Shown here: positions 43,877 through 53,057 of the stretch, one piece after another
How positions within the stretch are numbered: position 1 is the first letter of the stretch
Layout: each line of letters opens with the position of its first letter
NCBI RefSeq assembly: GCF_000378125.1
Contig: NZ_KB899241.1
Location: 1,835,652 to 1,899,651 of the forward strand
DNA length: 64,000 nt
Direction: 5' to 3'
From: Rudaea cellulosilytica DSM 22992
Lineage (GTDB): Bacteria; Pseudomonadota; Gammaproteobacteria; Xanthomonadales; Rhodanobacteraceae
Made by a program: the position numbers and the translations under genes
Notes under the pieces: generated by a model
What the model was told of the DNA's origin: nothing
Database searches by the model: none
What the model saw: the letters and a program-made list of their open reading frames with translations, nothing else

Positions 43877-45304
43877 TCAGTAACGATAGTGCTCCGGCTT
43901 ATACGGCCCGTTCACATCGACGCCGAGATAGGCGGCCTGGGCGTCGGTGAGCTTGGTCAGCACCACGCCGATCTTTTCCAGGTGCAGGCGCGCGACTTCC
44001 TCGTCGAGCTTCTTCGGCAGGCGATAAACGGTCTTCTCGTACTTGTCCTTGTTCGCCCACAGGTCGATCTGGGCGAGGGTCTGGTTCGAGAACGAGTTCG
44101 ACATGACGAAGCTCGGGTGGCCGGTGGCGCAGCCGAGGTTGACGAGGCGGCCTTCGGCGAGCAGGAAGATGCTGTTGCCGTTGGCGAACGTGTACTTGTC
44201 CACCTGCGGCTTGATGTTGGTGTGCTTGACGCCGGCCAGCGCCTTGAGCGCGTCGACCTGGATCTCGTTGTCGAAGTGGCCGATGTTGCAGACGATGGCC
44301 TGGTCCTTCATCGCGGAGAGGTGCGCGAGCGTGAGCACGTCCTTGTTACCGGTCGTGGTCACGTAGATGTCGCCCTGGCCGAGCGTCGACTCGACCGTGT
44401 TGACCTCGAAGCCTTCCATCGCTGCCTGCAGCGCGTTGATCGGATCAATCTCGGTCACGACCACGCGCGCGCCGTAGGCACGCAGGCTGTGCGCCGAACC
44501 CTTGCCGACGTCGCCGTAGCCGCAGACCACCGCGACCTTGCCGGCGAGCATCACGTCCATCGCGCGCTTGAGGCCGTCGGCGAGCGACTCGCGGCAGCCG
44601 TAGAGGTTGTCGAACTTCGACTTGGTCACCGAGTCGTTGACGTTGATCGCGGGCACGAGCAGCTTGCCGGCCTCGGCGATCTGGTAGAGGCGGTGCACGC
44701 CGGTCGTGGTTTCTTCCGACACGCCCTTCCAATCCTTGACCACGCCGGTCCAGAAGCCCGGGCGCTCCTTGGCGACGCGCTTCAACAGGTTCTTGATCAC
44801 CTGTTCTTCGTGCGAGGACGACGGCGAATCGACCCACTTGTCGCCCTGTTCGAGCTCATAGCCCTTGTGGATCAGCAGGGTCACGTCGCCGCCGTCGTCA
44901 ACGACGAGCTGCGGGCCCTTGTTGCCCGGGAAGGTGACCGCGTCGAGCGTGCAGTCCCAGTATTCTTCGAGCGTCTCGCCCTTCCACGCGAACACCGGCG
45001 TGCCGGTCGCGGCGATCGCGGCGGCGGCCTGGTCCTGGGTCGAGAAGATGTTGCACGAGGCCCAGCGCACGTCGGCGCCGATGTCCTTGAGCGTTTCGAT
45101 CAGCACGGCGGTCTGTATCGTCATGTGCAGCGAGCCGGTCACGCGCACGCCCTTGAGCGGCTTGGCGGTGGCGTACTGCTTGCGGATCGACATCAGGCCC
45201 GGCATTTCGTGCTCGGCGATGTCGATTTCCTTGCGGCCCCAGTCGGCGAGCGACATATCGGCCACTTTGTAATCTTGTGCAGCGGGTTTTACGACGGCGT
45301 TCAT
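43877..45304 (-). CDS. ahcY: S-adenosylhomocysteine hydrolase
   Basis: 475 residues from ATG at 45304 ([20 protein letters not shown]), with GGAG nine bases upstream. It has [14 protein letters not shown], the NAD-binding [20 protein letters not shown], the region [17 protein letters not shown] and the C-terminal KPEHYRY that closes the active site of the partner subunit. It splits SAH into adenosine and homocysteine, keeping methyltransferases uninhibited. Control is layered: an operator-overlapped promoter, a 5' hairpin and an SAH riboswitch (separate entries). metF is not adjacent, unlike in ahcY-metF operons of related bacteria. Confidence 0.97.
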   Translation of the reverse strand: MNAVVKPAAQDYKVADMSLADWGRKEIDIAEHEMPGLMSIRKQYATAKPLKGVRVTGSLHMTIQTAVLIETLKDIGADVRWASCNIFSTQDQAAAAIAATGTPVFAWKGETLEEYWDCTLDAVTFPGNKGPQLVVDDGGDVTLLIHKGYELEQGDKWVDSPSSSHEEQVIKNLLKRVAKERPGFWTGVVKDWKGVSEETTTGVHRLYQIAEAGKLLVPAINVNDSVTKSKFDNLYGCRESLADGLKRAMDVMLAGKVAVVCGYGDVGKGSAHSLRAYGARVVVTEIDPINALQAAMEGFEVNTVESTLGQGDIYVTTTGNKDVLTLAHLSAMKDQAIVCNIGHFDNEIQVDALKALAGVKHTNIKPQVDKYTFANGNSIFLLAEGRLVNLGCATGHPSFVMSNSFSNQTLAQIDLWANKDKYEKTVYRLPKKLDEEVARLHLEKIGVVLTKLTDAQAAYLGVDVNGPYKPEHYRY

Positions 45305-45321
45305 TGGCGAAATCTCCAGTG

Positions 45322-45405
45322 ATTGGGGCGCGGTTCGGTAAGGTGACCCGAAAGCCCGCCGAGCCTGATTCCGCGTAGTTGCGAAAATGCAGCGCCCCTC
45401 GGCAG
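45322..45405 (-). promoter_or_regulatory. SAH riboswitch upstream of ahcY
   Basis: Read on the minus strand: CTGCCGAGGGGCGCTGC at the 5' end, TCAGGCTCGG about 25 bases on, a small UUCGG/CCGAA stem, and GCGCCCC at 45331-45325. GCCGAG/CTCGGC forms P1, and GGGGCGC pairs with the final GCGCCCC as the pseudoknot. This matches the conserved core of the SAH riboswitch class. The pseudoknot strand ends about eight bases before the Shine-Dalgarno GGAG. SAH binding is expected to raise ahcY expression. Confidence 0.92.
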
Positions 45406-45415
45406 GAGAGGTATC

Positions 45416-45458
45416 CGTCGCGTTGAGCGGCCGCCTGTGGCGGCCGCTCAACGCGACG
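45416..45458 (-). other. 20-bp perfect hairpin at the predicted 5' end of the ahcY mRNA
   Basis: CGTCGCGTTGAGCGGCCGCC (45416-45435) is perfectly complementary to 45439-45458, with a 3-base loop. The -10 box at 45472-45467 predicts a start near 45460, so the transcript would begin almost directly with this stem. There is no T run after it. It may protect the 5' end from decay or insulate the riboswitch, or it may be a mobile palindrome. Confidence 0.8.
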
Positions 45459-45466
45459 CTGGGACA

Positions 45467-45497
45467 ATTATATCGCTTATTCGCGATGAAAAGATAA
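45467..45497 (-). promoter_or_regulatory. ahcY promoter with palindromic operator shared with metF
   Basis: TATAAT reads on the minus strand at 45472-45467. The overlapping upstream 28 bp (45470-45497; plus-strand halves ATATCGCTTATTCG and CGATGAAAAGATAA) share the core TCGCGATGAA and most flanking bases with the metF operator at 18885-18912. The -35 hexamer is weak and lies inside the operator. Binding there would block RNA polymerase. Confidence 0.72.
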
Positions 45498-45537
45498 ATG
45501 GGCGTTATCGCCCGGCTTCGCCGGGCAATAACTCGTG

Positions 45538-45570
45538 CCGTTGCAGCTGCCAAGTGCGGCAGCTGAACGG
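45538..45570 (-). terminator. Hairpin downstream of the sigma/membrane-protein pair
   Basis: CCGTTGCAGCTGCC (45538-45551) pairs with GGCAGCTGAACGG (45558-45570), with one bulge. There is no T run. A second hairpin (GCCCGGC/GCCGGGC, 45510-45526) sits next to it. Together they may end transcription before the ahcY promoter. Confidence 0.4.
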
Positions 45571-45584
45571 CATGGAGGCGTCGC

Positions 45585-46232
45585 CTACATCTTTTCGAAC
45601 CGCTCGATTTCGTCGAGTTCGCCCTTCGCCTCGCGCAGGCTGCGCGGGGTGTCGCTGGCGTCCGCCATCCCGGCCGAACTGGCATTGCGCCGGCGCAGAT
45701 ACCACACGGTTGCGACGAATCCGGCCACGCCGATGGCCACGTTGATCCAGATGAAGGCGGGCAGCGTGACGAAGAGATCGATGTCCAGATTTGCTTTCAT
45801 TTCCAGCACGAAAATGGCGATCCACAAAAACCACCACGGCAGTCCCAGGTACAGGCTGGCCAGCGCGTAGAGCCGGTGCAGGGCACCGACGCGCTTCTGT
45901 ATTTCCACCACGGGCGCGGCGTAGTCGATGCTTGCAATTTTTCCGAGGGTCAGGCCGCCGAAAATCACCGTGAGCAATCCATAGGCGAGCATGAACAGGC
46001 TGCAGGCGAGCAGATGCGGTACGTCGCGGTGGCGGATGGCGGCCATGATGCCGAAATAGATCAGCGCGTCGCCGAACAGGATCTGCACGATCTTGCCCCA
46101 GTACAGGCGGCGCAGGCGCGAGTGCGTCTTGTCGAGCCGGTCCTGTTTGAACTGGTGCAGGAACAGCGCGTTCTGCAGGTCGAGGCGCCGGTCCAGCGTT
46201 TGCCATGCGAGTTTCATGTCGTCGAGTTCCAT
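45585..46232 (-). CDS. Membrane protein paired with an ECF sigma factor
   Basis: 215 residues from ATG at 46232 behind GAGGAA. The cytoplasmic N-terminus [20 protein letters not shown] leads to about four hydrophobic segments ([71 protein letters not shown]) and a charged tail. It lies 11 bases after the sigma gene. Its place suggests an anti-sigma role, but no ZAS/RseA-type or FecR-type motif is present. I know this N-terminus only as a recurrent companion of ECF sigma genes. Confidence 0.7.
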   Translation of the reverse strand: MELDDMKLAWQTLDRRLDLQNALFLHQFKQDRLDKTHSRLRRLYWGKIVQILFGDALIYFGIMAAIRHRDVPHLLACSLFMLAYGLLTVIFGGLTLGKIASIDYAAPVVEIQKRVGALHRLYALASLYLGLPWWFLWIAIFVLEMKANLDIDLFVTLPAFIWINVAIGVAGFVATVWYLRRRNASSAGMADASDTPRSLREAKGELDEIERFEKM

Positions 46233-46243
46233 GCTGCGATTCC

Positions 46244-46777
46244 TCACGAATGTTCCGCGGCCATGTCGGCGCGGATGCGTTGTTTGAGCCGGCTGATCTT
46301 GGTCGCCACGTTCGTTTCCGAAATGCCGAGAATGTCGGCGATCTCGCGATAGCTGCGCTCTTCGAGATAGAGCAGGAGCAGGGCGCGGTCGAGCGCGTCG
46401 AGCTGGTCGATGAAGCGATAGAGCGCACGCACGCGTTCGTCGGTTTCGGGTTCGGCGTCGCCGGCGACGTCGTGCAGCGTCTCGTCGAGCGCGACCGAGT
46501 GCCGGTCGCGATGCACCGCGCCGCGCACGAACGAGATCGCGACGTTGAGCGCGATGCGGTAGAGCCAGGTCGAGAACGCGCGCGCCGGATCGTATTTCGC
46601 GAATGCGCGCCAGCCCTGCGCGACGATCTCCTGGGCGAGGTCGGCGCGGTCCTCGGGCGTGCGCGCATACGTGTTCGCGACCTTGAACACGATCTTGCGA
46701 TGGTCCTCGAGCAGGTCGCGAAACCGCGCCTGCATCGCCCTGTCGTCGATGATCCCCATTGCTGCCTGCGCCGCCAT
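46244..46777 (-). CDS. ECF sigma factor (RpoE-like)
   Basis: 177 residues from ATG at 46777 (MAAQAAMGII); GTG 46807 and ATG 46759 are possible alternatives. Region 2 is EDRADLAQEIVAQGWRAFAK and STWLYRIALNVAISFVR; region 4 is LLLYLEERSYREIADILGIS plus NVATKISRLKQRI. It should direct RNA polymerase to a small regulon and is probably held by the downstream membrane protein. Promoters of its own type were not identified. Confidence 0.88.
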   Translation of the reverse strand: MAAQAAMGIIDDRAMQARFRDLLEDHRKIVFKVANTYARTPEDRADLAQEIVAQGWRAFAKYDPARAFSTWLYRIALNVAISFVRGAVHRDRHSVALDETLHDVAGDAEPETDERVRALYRFIDQLDALDRALLLLYLEERSYREIADILGISETNVATKISRLKQRIRADMAAEHS

Positions 46778-46997
46778 GCCCCGTGTCCGAAAGTGTGCCT
46801 GTTGCACACATGATTCGCACGCGGGGAAGAAAAATCACACGACAGCGATGCGCGGATTCATGCTGGGCATCGTCGGGGGAATCCGCAAAGGCCTGAAACC
46901 GCGCGCGGCGGCGAGCGTGGGAAAAAAGGTGCCATCCCTGGCGTCGGACTCCCCGCGGAACCAGCCGGTTCCGCTTACCCAGATCAAAGCAAGGTGA

Positions 46998-49900
46998 TCA
47001 GCCGTCGTTGCCGCCGAACTTCACGCTGAGGTCGACGAACAGCGCGCGGCCGAGCGGGCTGAACCAGCGGCGCGCGTAGTACGGATACGAGGTCCAGGTA
47101 TTGTCGCGTCCGGGCTTGGCGTCGAACAGGTTGTCGACGGTCACGCCGACGCCGACGTTCTTGCTGTAGCGGTAGTTGAGCGTGGCGTTGTAGAGCATGG
47201 TCGGGCCCATGCGCTGGTCGCCGTCGTAGTTCGGGATGCCGCCGAGGCGTGCGCCGTACAGCGTCGTGGTGAAGTCGCCGTAGCTCCATGCGACCGAATA
47301 GTTCGCTTTGCTGCGCGGGATGACGTAGGTGTAGTAGTCCGACAACTCGTTGACGAATGGATCGCCCGGGAATTGCTGGATGCGGTTGGTGACGACATAG
47401 GTCAAGCCAAGGTTGAAATCGAAGCTGCCGAGGCGATCGGTTTCCCAAAGATAGTGCGCCTTGAAATCGACGCCCGAAGTGCGATGCGTGGAGGCGTTGA
47501 TCGGCAGCACGAGGACCGAGGTGATGTTCTCGGCGCCGGGTCCGCCGACCGGATTGCGCACGACCTGGCTGATGGCGTTTTGGCACAAGCCCGAGTTGAT
47601 GTCGAGCTGGCCGAGGCGGCATTGCGCCTCGGTGCGCAGGATTGCGTCGCTGCTCTGGTAGATGACCTCGTTCGACAGCTTGACGATGTAGTAGTCGGTG
47701 CTGATGTCGAGACCGCGCAGCGGCGAGAACACGAAGCCCCAGGTGAGCGACTTGCTCGTCTCGTTCTTGAGGTCGACGCTGCCGTTGCTGCGGCCGTTGA
47801 AATTCACATCGCCCCAGTCGCAATCGCTCAGGTCCACGTCGGGCTGGTATTTCGCGCAGCGGTAGTAATCGGCGCCGCTCGAGCTCGATCCGCTCGGGCC
47901 GGCGTAGAGGTAGGACAGGTCGGGTGCGCGGAAGCCGGTCGAATACGAGCCGCGCAGCAGCAGCGAGTCGATCGGACGGTATTCGATGCCGAGCGCGTAG
48001 GTGAACTTGCTCGACGAGTTCTGGCTGTACTCGTAGCGATCGTAACGGCCTGCCGCGCTGAGGTTGAGCTGCGCGAACACCGGCACGCGGAATTCGAAGC
48101 CGGTGCCCGCATGGCTGCGCGAGCCGACCGCAACCGTGTTGTGCAGGCCGAAGTAGCTGCCGTCGAGCGAGAGCGGGTCGGGTTTGAGGCCGAAGTATTG
48201 GTTGCCGTACTCGGCGACCGCGGCGAAGCCGACCGGACCCGCAGGCAACTGGAACAACTCGGTGTTGTTGATTGAGAACGAATAGTTCTCCGCGCGGCTG
48301 GTGTCGCGGTCGATCGAGTCCTGCGTTATCGAGGCGAACTGCGCTGGCGTCAGCGGCGTGTACAGGCGCTCGTGCGGCGCGTAGTACATCTGGTAGCCGG
48401 AGTCCTCATCGACGCCAAGCGAGGGGCCGAGGTAGAGCATCTGCGCCTTGGCCGAGACGAGCGCGGGCCATTTCGCTTCGAGCTGGTTCTGTGCGTGGCT
48501 GAACATCGCCTCGTAGTTCCATGCCTCGCCGAACGTGCCCTTGAGGCCGGTGTTGAGCGCGAGCGTGTTGTTGATGTTGCGGATCATCGCGCGCTTCAAG
48601 CCACCGTTTTCCTCGTAGGTGAAGTACTGGCGCTGCCACTGTTCCACTTGGCCGGTCGCCGTGTTGTAAAACGGCGTCGGCGAGGAATCACCGTTGAGCG
48701 GATAGCTGTTCTGCCACTTCAACTGGGTGTTGTAGGTTTCCTGGTGCGAGGTGCTGTACTGCAGGTCGGCGAAGAAATCGAGATGATCGTTGAAGTGGTA
48801 CGTCGCCGAGCCATAGAAATTCGCCGCGCGGCGCGCGTTCTGCATCGTGCCGTAGCGCACGTCTTCGAGGCTGCCGCAGTATTTGCCGTAGCTGCGGCGG
48901 GTCAGGTATTGCACGGTGCCCTGGTTGAGGTATGAGAGTTTGTCGCAGGTCGCCTGGCCCGGGTCGATGTAGTTTTCGTCTTCATCCATGATGACGAACG
49001 TCGGCGCGGCGACCCGCGTCGGGCTGGTGCCGTAGCGCGGATCGTTGGTGCGCGAGGCAAGGTAGCTGCGCTGATACGCCCAAAGCGGATCCTGGTTGTA
49101 GATTTCGACGCCGAACACCGAATCGAACTTGTCGTTCGACCAGCCGGAGGTCAACGTGAAGCGCTGCGACGCCGCGCCGCCGTGCTGCGTGTCGCCGAGG
49201 CGGAATTCGAGCGTGGTGCCGTCCGCCTTCTTCTTCATGATGAAATTGATCACGCCGGAGATCGCGTCCGAGCCGTACACGGCCGAGGCGCTGCCGGAGA
49301 GAATTTCCACGCGATCGATCAGCGAGGCGGGGATGTTGGTGATGTCGGTGAAGTTGCTGCTGCCGTTGTACGACTGCGGATAGTCGGCGATGCGGCGACC
49401 GTTGACGAGGATCAGGGTGTGGTTGGGGCCGAGGCCGCGCAGATCGACAGCCTGCGCGCCGTTGGAAAAGCCGTTCGTGATCTGGTTGTTGTCGAGATCG
49501 CCCAGGTTCTGGCTGAGCGAGGTCATGATGTCGGCGACCGTGGCGAAACCGCGCTCGGCGATATCGCGCGCGCTGACGATCGTGATCGGCGCCGGGCCTT
49601 CGACCTGGGCGCGCGGGATGTGCGAGCCGGTCACCGTGACCTTCTCGAGTTCCTTCGGCGGCTCCTGCGGCGCAGGCGCGGGATTGCTGCGCGCCTGCGG
49701 CTCATTCGCCTTCGTCGCCGCGGGCTTGGCCGCGCCCGGCTTCACCACGACGGTGGCTGCATCGGTGAATTCCGGCGCGAACGCGGTGCCTTCGAGCAGT
49801 TTGTTCAACGCGACGGCGGCGGTGAGCTTGCCGCTGACGCCTGGCGACTTCGCGCTTTCGAGATTCGCGCCGGAAGTGAGCACCTGCACGTTGGCCTGTT

Positions 49901-50072
49901 TGGAGTACTCGATCAGCGCGCTGGCCAGCGACTGTGGTGGAATCGAGAACTCCTTGCGCTCCGCCGTCCCCTGCGCGCGCGCGCCGGCACCGAGGAGCAG
50001 AAACGAGATGGCGAGAACAAACGAAAATCCCCTGTGCAGCAGAACCCCTTGGCGACCCATGAATATCCCCAT
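46998..50072 (-). CDS. TonB-dependent outer-membrane receptor with N-terminal STN domain
   Basis: 1024 residues from ATG at 50072; signal peptide ends near LLLGAGARAQ. The STN (secretin/TonB short N-terminal) domain spans about 38-100 (FSIPPQSLASALIEYSKQAN). After a Pro/Ala linker, the plug (about 142-265) shows VTVTGSHIPR, DLRGLGPNHTLILVNGRR and RVEILSGSASAVYGSDAISG. The remainder is a 22-strand barrel ending in VDLSVKFGGNDG. Ligand unknown; the long plug and the peptidase neighbour suggest a peptide or polymer. It follows fecR-like and fecI-like genes on the same strand. Confidence 0.93.
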   Translation of the reverse strand: MGIFMGRQGVLLHRGFSFVLAISFLLLGAGARAQGTAERKEFSIPPQSLASALIEYSKQANVQVLTSGANLESAKSPGVSGKLTAAVALNKLLEGTAFAPEFTDAATVVVKPGAAKPAATKANEPQARSNPAPAPQEPPKELEKVTVTGSHIPRAQVEGPAPITIVSARDIAERGFATVADIMTSLSQNLGDLDNNQITNGFSNGAQAVDLRGLGPNHTLILVNGRRIADYPQSYNGSSNFTDITNIPASLIDRVEILSGSASAVYGSDAISGVINFIMKKKADGTTLEFRLGDTQHGGAASQRFTLTSGWSNDKFDSVFGVEIYNQDPLWAYQRSYLASRTNDPRYGTSPTRVAAPTFVIMDEDENYIDPGQATCDKLSYLNQGTVQYLTRRSYGKYCGSLEDVRYGTMQNARRAANFYGSATYHFNDHLDFFADLQYSTSHQETYNTQLKWQNSYPLNGDSSPTPFYNTATGQVEQWQRQYFTYEENGGLKRAMIRNINNTLALNTGLKGTFGEAWNYEAMFSHAQNQLEAKWPALVSAKAQMLYLGPSLGVDEDSGYQMYYAPHERLYTPLTPAQFASITQDSIDRDTSRAENYSFSINNTELFQLPAGPVGFAAVAEYGNQYFGLKPDPLSLDGSYFGLHNTVAVGSRSHAGTGFEFRVPVFAQLNLSAAGRYDRYEYSQNSSSKFTYALGIEYRPIDSLLLRGSYSTGFRAPDLSYLYAGPSGSSSSGADYYRCAKYQPDVDLSDCDWGDVNFNGRSNGSVDLKNETSKSLTWGFVFSPLRGLDISTDYYIVKLSNEVIYQSSDAILRTEAQCRLGQLDINSGLCQNAISQVVRNPVGGPGAENITSVLVLPINASTHRTSGVDFKAHYLWETDRLGSFDFNLGLTYVVTNRIQQFPGDPFVNELSDYYTYVIPRSKANYSVAWSYGDFTTTLYGARLGGIPNYDGDQRMGPTMLYNATLNYRYSKNVGVGVTVDNLFDAKPGRDNTWTSYPYYARRWFSPLGRALFVDLSVKFGGNDG

Positions 50073-50143
50073 TGCCTGCGGCAAAAGCGCCGCGCAAAGA
50101 CCATGACGGTTCAGTGACGGGATTTTGAAATCGCGTGACGCAA

Positions 50144-51163
50144 TCAGCGCCGCTTGCTGTCCGCCGCCGCGATCGCCACGCGCTCGCCGTCGGCGTCGAC
50201 ACGCAGCGGCAGGATCTTCGGCAGCGCCCTGAGCCAGCCATCGAGTGCGCCGGGATCGACCGTACCGGTGAACGCGAGCGTGCCGAGTTTCTCGTCGGCG
50301 AGCACGAGCGGTCGCGTCGAGTAGCGGTTGATATTGGCCACGACCGAGTCGAGCGGCTCATTGACGAATTCGAGACGATGCTCGCGCCAACTCGTCGCCC
50401 GCGCAGGCGTGATCGAGCTCACGGTCAAGCCAGACGCGCGCGGATCGAATGAAATCTGCTGCCCGGCCACGGCTTCGAGCGCATCGGCTGCGGAGACGCT
50501 GCCGCTGGCCGCGGCTTCGCTGCTCGCCACGCGCACGCGTCCCTCGGCGACCGTGATGGTGACGCGCGCACCGGTGCGGCGCACGTTGAACGCCGTGCCG
50601 ACCGCGCGGATCGACACTTCGCCCGCGGCGACGACGAACGGCCGCGCCGTGTCGTGCGCGACCTGGAAGAAGGCTTCGCCGGTGCTCAGGTTCACATCGC
50701 GGCGGTCGCGTGTGTAGCGCGTGGTCAGCCGCGTTGCGCCGCCGATCGCGACCTGCGAGCCGTCGGACAAGGCGACGTTGCGGTCGACCGCAACCGCGGT
50801 GGCGTAGTTCTCGACCTCGACGGCATTGGCGCGATGCCGGTTCCAGAGCGCGCCGCCGGCGGCGACCGCGAGCAGCAGCGATGCGGCGATCGCATACGCG
50901 GGCCAGCGCGTCGTTCGCGCCGAGGCCGGGGCAAACTCGCGCAGCAATTCGCGGCGTGTCTCGGCGTCCACGGCGCCGAGCTGGGTGCCGAGTTCACTGA
51001 TGCGCGCGAACGCGTCGAGGCGCTGCGCATCGCGGCCGCTCCATTCGAGCCAGTGTTCTTCGTCGCTCGCGGAGCGGTGCGGATCGCGCAGGCGCACCCA
51101 CCAGTCGGCGGCGGCCTGCAATGTCGAGTCGGAAGTCGGCGTCAGCCGGGTGTTCTTGTCCAT
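50144..51163 (-). CDS. FecR-family anti-sigma factor / transmembrane signal transducer
   Basis: 339 residues from ATG at 51163 (MDKNTRLTPTSD), nine bases after AGGAGG; it starts one base from the sigma-gene stop. The N-terminal cytoplasmic domain shows AADWWVRLRDPHRSASDEEH (DUF4880-like). A transmembrane segment is at about 94-112. The FecR domain shows RDVNLSTGEAFFQVAHDTAR and a C-terminal secretin-like part (RPLVLADEKLGTLAFTGTVD). It should receive the loaded-receptor signal from the STN domain and control the adjacent sigma factor. Confidence 0.92.
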   Translation of the reverse strand: MDKNTRLTPTSDSTLQAAADWWVRLRDPHRSASDEEHWLEWSGRDAQRLDAFARISELGTQLGAVDAETRRELLREFAPASARTTRWPAYAIAASLLLAVAAGGALWNRHRANAVEVENYATAVAVDRNVALSDGSQVAIGGATRLTTRYTRDRRDVNLSTGEAFFQVAHDTARPFVVAAGEVSIRAVGTAFNVRRTGARVTITVAEGRVRVASSEAAASGSVSAADALEAVAGQQISFDPRASGLTVSSITPARATSWREHRLEFVNEPLDSVVANINRYSTRPLVLADEKLGTLAFTGTVDPGALDGWLRALPKILPLRVDADGERVAIAAADSKRR

Positions 51164-51164
51164 G

Positions 51165-51797
51165 TCAGACATCCTCCTGCGCGTCGAGGCGCGCGCGGCA
51201 ATGCGCCATCGCACGCGCCACGTGGTAGCGCACCATGCGTTCGGTGAGTTTCATCGTGCGCGCAACCGCGTCGAACCCCTTGCCCTCGATCGCATGCATG
51301 ACGAAGGCCGCACTGGTCTTGCGCGGCAGTTCGCGCAGCGCCTCGCGCACCAGGCGCAGCTGGTCGACCGCGAGCGCGCGGCGTTCCGGCACGGGCGTAT
51401 CGAGCCACTCCTCGAACAATTCGTCTTCCACCGCGTCGGCGCGCACGCTGCGTGCGCGCAGGCGGTCGACGGCGAGATTTGAGGCGATGCGGAACAGGTA
51501 AGCGCGCAGAAAGCCGACCTGTTCCGGATGCTCGAGCCGCAGCAGGCGCACGTAGGCTTCCTGCGCGATCTCCTGCGCTTCCGCTGTCGAATCGAGTCGG
51601 CTCGACAGGAACGCGATCAGCGCACGGTTGTGCTCGCGGAACAGGCTGGCGACCTGTGCGGCATGTGCCTCGCCGCTGCCCTCGCGGCCGTGCTCGGATT
51701 CGTGCTGGAAATTTGCCGGATTCAACTCGGATTCGTCCTGCTTGTGATGCTCAAGACGATTATCCGCGATCGAATTGAAATGCGGGGGGCAGTGCAT
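51165..51797 (-). CDS. FecI-like ECF sigma factor
   Basis: About 210 residues. ATG 51797 is used; ATG 51833 and a TTG further in are also possible, and none has a clear ribosome site. Region 2 is LFREHNRALIAFLSSRLDST with AQEIAQEAYVRLLRLEHPEQ; region 4 is LPRKTSAAFVMHAIEGKGFD with LTERMVRYHVARAMAHCR. With fecR and the receptor it forms a cell-surface signalling operon. It is divergent from the cyanophycinase-like gene only about 60 bases away. Confidence 0.88.
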   Translation of the reverse strand: MHCPPHFNSIADNRLEHHKQDESELNPANFQHESEHGREGSGEAHAAQVASLFREHNRALIAFLSSRLDSTAEAQEIAQEAYVRLLRLEHPEQVGFLRAYLFRIASNLAVDRLRARSVRADAVEDELFEEWLDTPVPERRALAVDQLRLVREALRELPRKTSAAFVMHAIEGKGFDAVARTMKLTERMVRYHVARAMAHCRARLDAQEDV

Positions 51798-51856
51798 TTC
51801 AAAATTTGGCGTCCCGACCGTCACGGTTGTCATTCGCCAACGAGGATATCGTCCGC

Positions 51857-52954
51857 ATGCATTTGAAAGCCCTTGCTGCCTTCTTATTGCCCATTGCTTG
51901 TGCTTCGCCTGGTCACGCCGCCGACGGCGCCGTCGCCAAGGCGCAAAACTATCGCGACAAGAACTTCGACTATTTCGTCAGTGGCGACCCGGCGAAGCCG
52001 CGCGCGGCGCACACCGAGTTCGGCCTCGCCCTGATGGGTGGCGGCGGCAAGCTCGATTCGGCGTTTCGCTTCATCGCCACGCGTGCGGGCGGTGGCCACA
52101 TCGTGATCCTGCGCGCGGTCAGCGACGACAGCTACGATCCGACCGACGGCAGCTATGGCGAGTCGTTCATGAAGGAATGGGGGCCGGTCACAGCAGCCGA
52201 GACCATCACCTTCCACAACCGGCAGGCAGCGAGCGATCCGCGCGTCGTCGCCGCGTTGAAGAACGCGGACGGTATCTTCCTCGCCGGCGGCGACCAATCC
52301 AACTACATCCGCTACTGGAAGGGCACGCCGGTGCAGGCGGCGCTCAATGCACACGTCGCCGCGAACCGGCCGATCGGCGGATCGAGCGCGGGACTCGCCA
52401 TCCTCGGCCACTACAGCTATGGCGCCCTGGACGGCGGCAGCATGGAGTCGAAGGTCGCGCTCGCCAATCCGTTCGACCAGGGCGTGACGCTCGAAGACGA
52501 TTTCCTTCACTACCGCCATCTCGAGGACGTCATCACCGATACGCACTTCTCGCAGCGCCATCGCCTCGGGCGCTTGATCGCCTTCCTCGCGCGGTTGAAT
52601 TCCCCGTCTTCCGCGCGCGCGGCGAGCAGCGTCTTCGGCATAGGTGTCGACGAGAAGACCACGTTGCTGATCGGCGCTGACGGCCTCGGTCGACTCGCCG
52701 AAGGTTCCGCCGGCAGCGCGTGGATCGTGCTGCCGCGGCAGCCTGCGTCGAATCTCGCCACAGGAACGCCGCTGTCGATGGCCGATATCCGCATCATCCA
52801 GCTCGGCCCGGCAGGCAGCCTCGATCTGAAAACCCGCAGCGTGAGCACGCCGGCGGCCGAAACGACGATCTCGATCAAGGACGGAAAGCTCGCCGCGGAG
52901 TCGATCGCTGCGAAGATCCTGACGCGCGACAAGCCCCTGCCCGGAGAAGACTGA
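51857..52954 (+). CDS. Secreted cyanophycinase-like S51 family peptidase
   Basis: 365 residues from ATG at 51857; signal peptide about 1-21 ([15 protein letters not shown]). It has [36 protein letters not shown] and the nucleophile block GGSSAGLAI, with S177 as the likely catalytic Ser, and [20 protein letters not shown]. The fold is class-I-glutamine-amidotransferase-like with an elbow Ser. Cyanophycinases split multi-Arg-Asp polymer into dipeptides. As it is exported and next to a TonB receptor operon, an extracellular polypeptide substrate is plausible but not shown. Confidence 0.87.
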   Translation: MHLKALAAFLLPIACASPGHAADGAVAKAQNYRDKNFDYFVSGDPAKPRAAHTEFGLALMGGGGKLDSAFRFIATRAGGGHIVILRAVSDDSYDPTDGSYGESFMKEWGPVTAAETITFHNRQAASDPRVVAALKNADGIFLAGGDQSNYIRYWKGTPVQAALNAHVAANRPIGGSSAGLAILGHYSYGALDGGSMESKVALANPFDQGVTLEDDFLHYRHLEDVITDTHFSQRHRLGRLIAFLARLNSPSSARAASSVFGIGVDEKTTLLIGADGLGRLAEGSAGSAWIVLPRQPASNLATGTPLSMADIRIIQLGPAGSLDLKTRSVSTPAAETTISIKDGKLAAESIAAKILTRDKPLPGED

Positions 52955-53057
52955 GCGTTTGGACGGCCGAACGCTCCAATCGGAAATGCTGTTGCATTGC
53001 ACAAATTCATGGCAAAGTACGCTGATAACAACGATCAGCGAGTACTCATTGGTGGCC

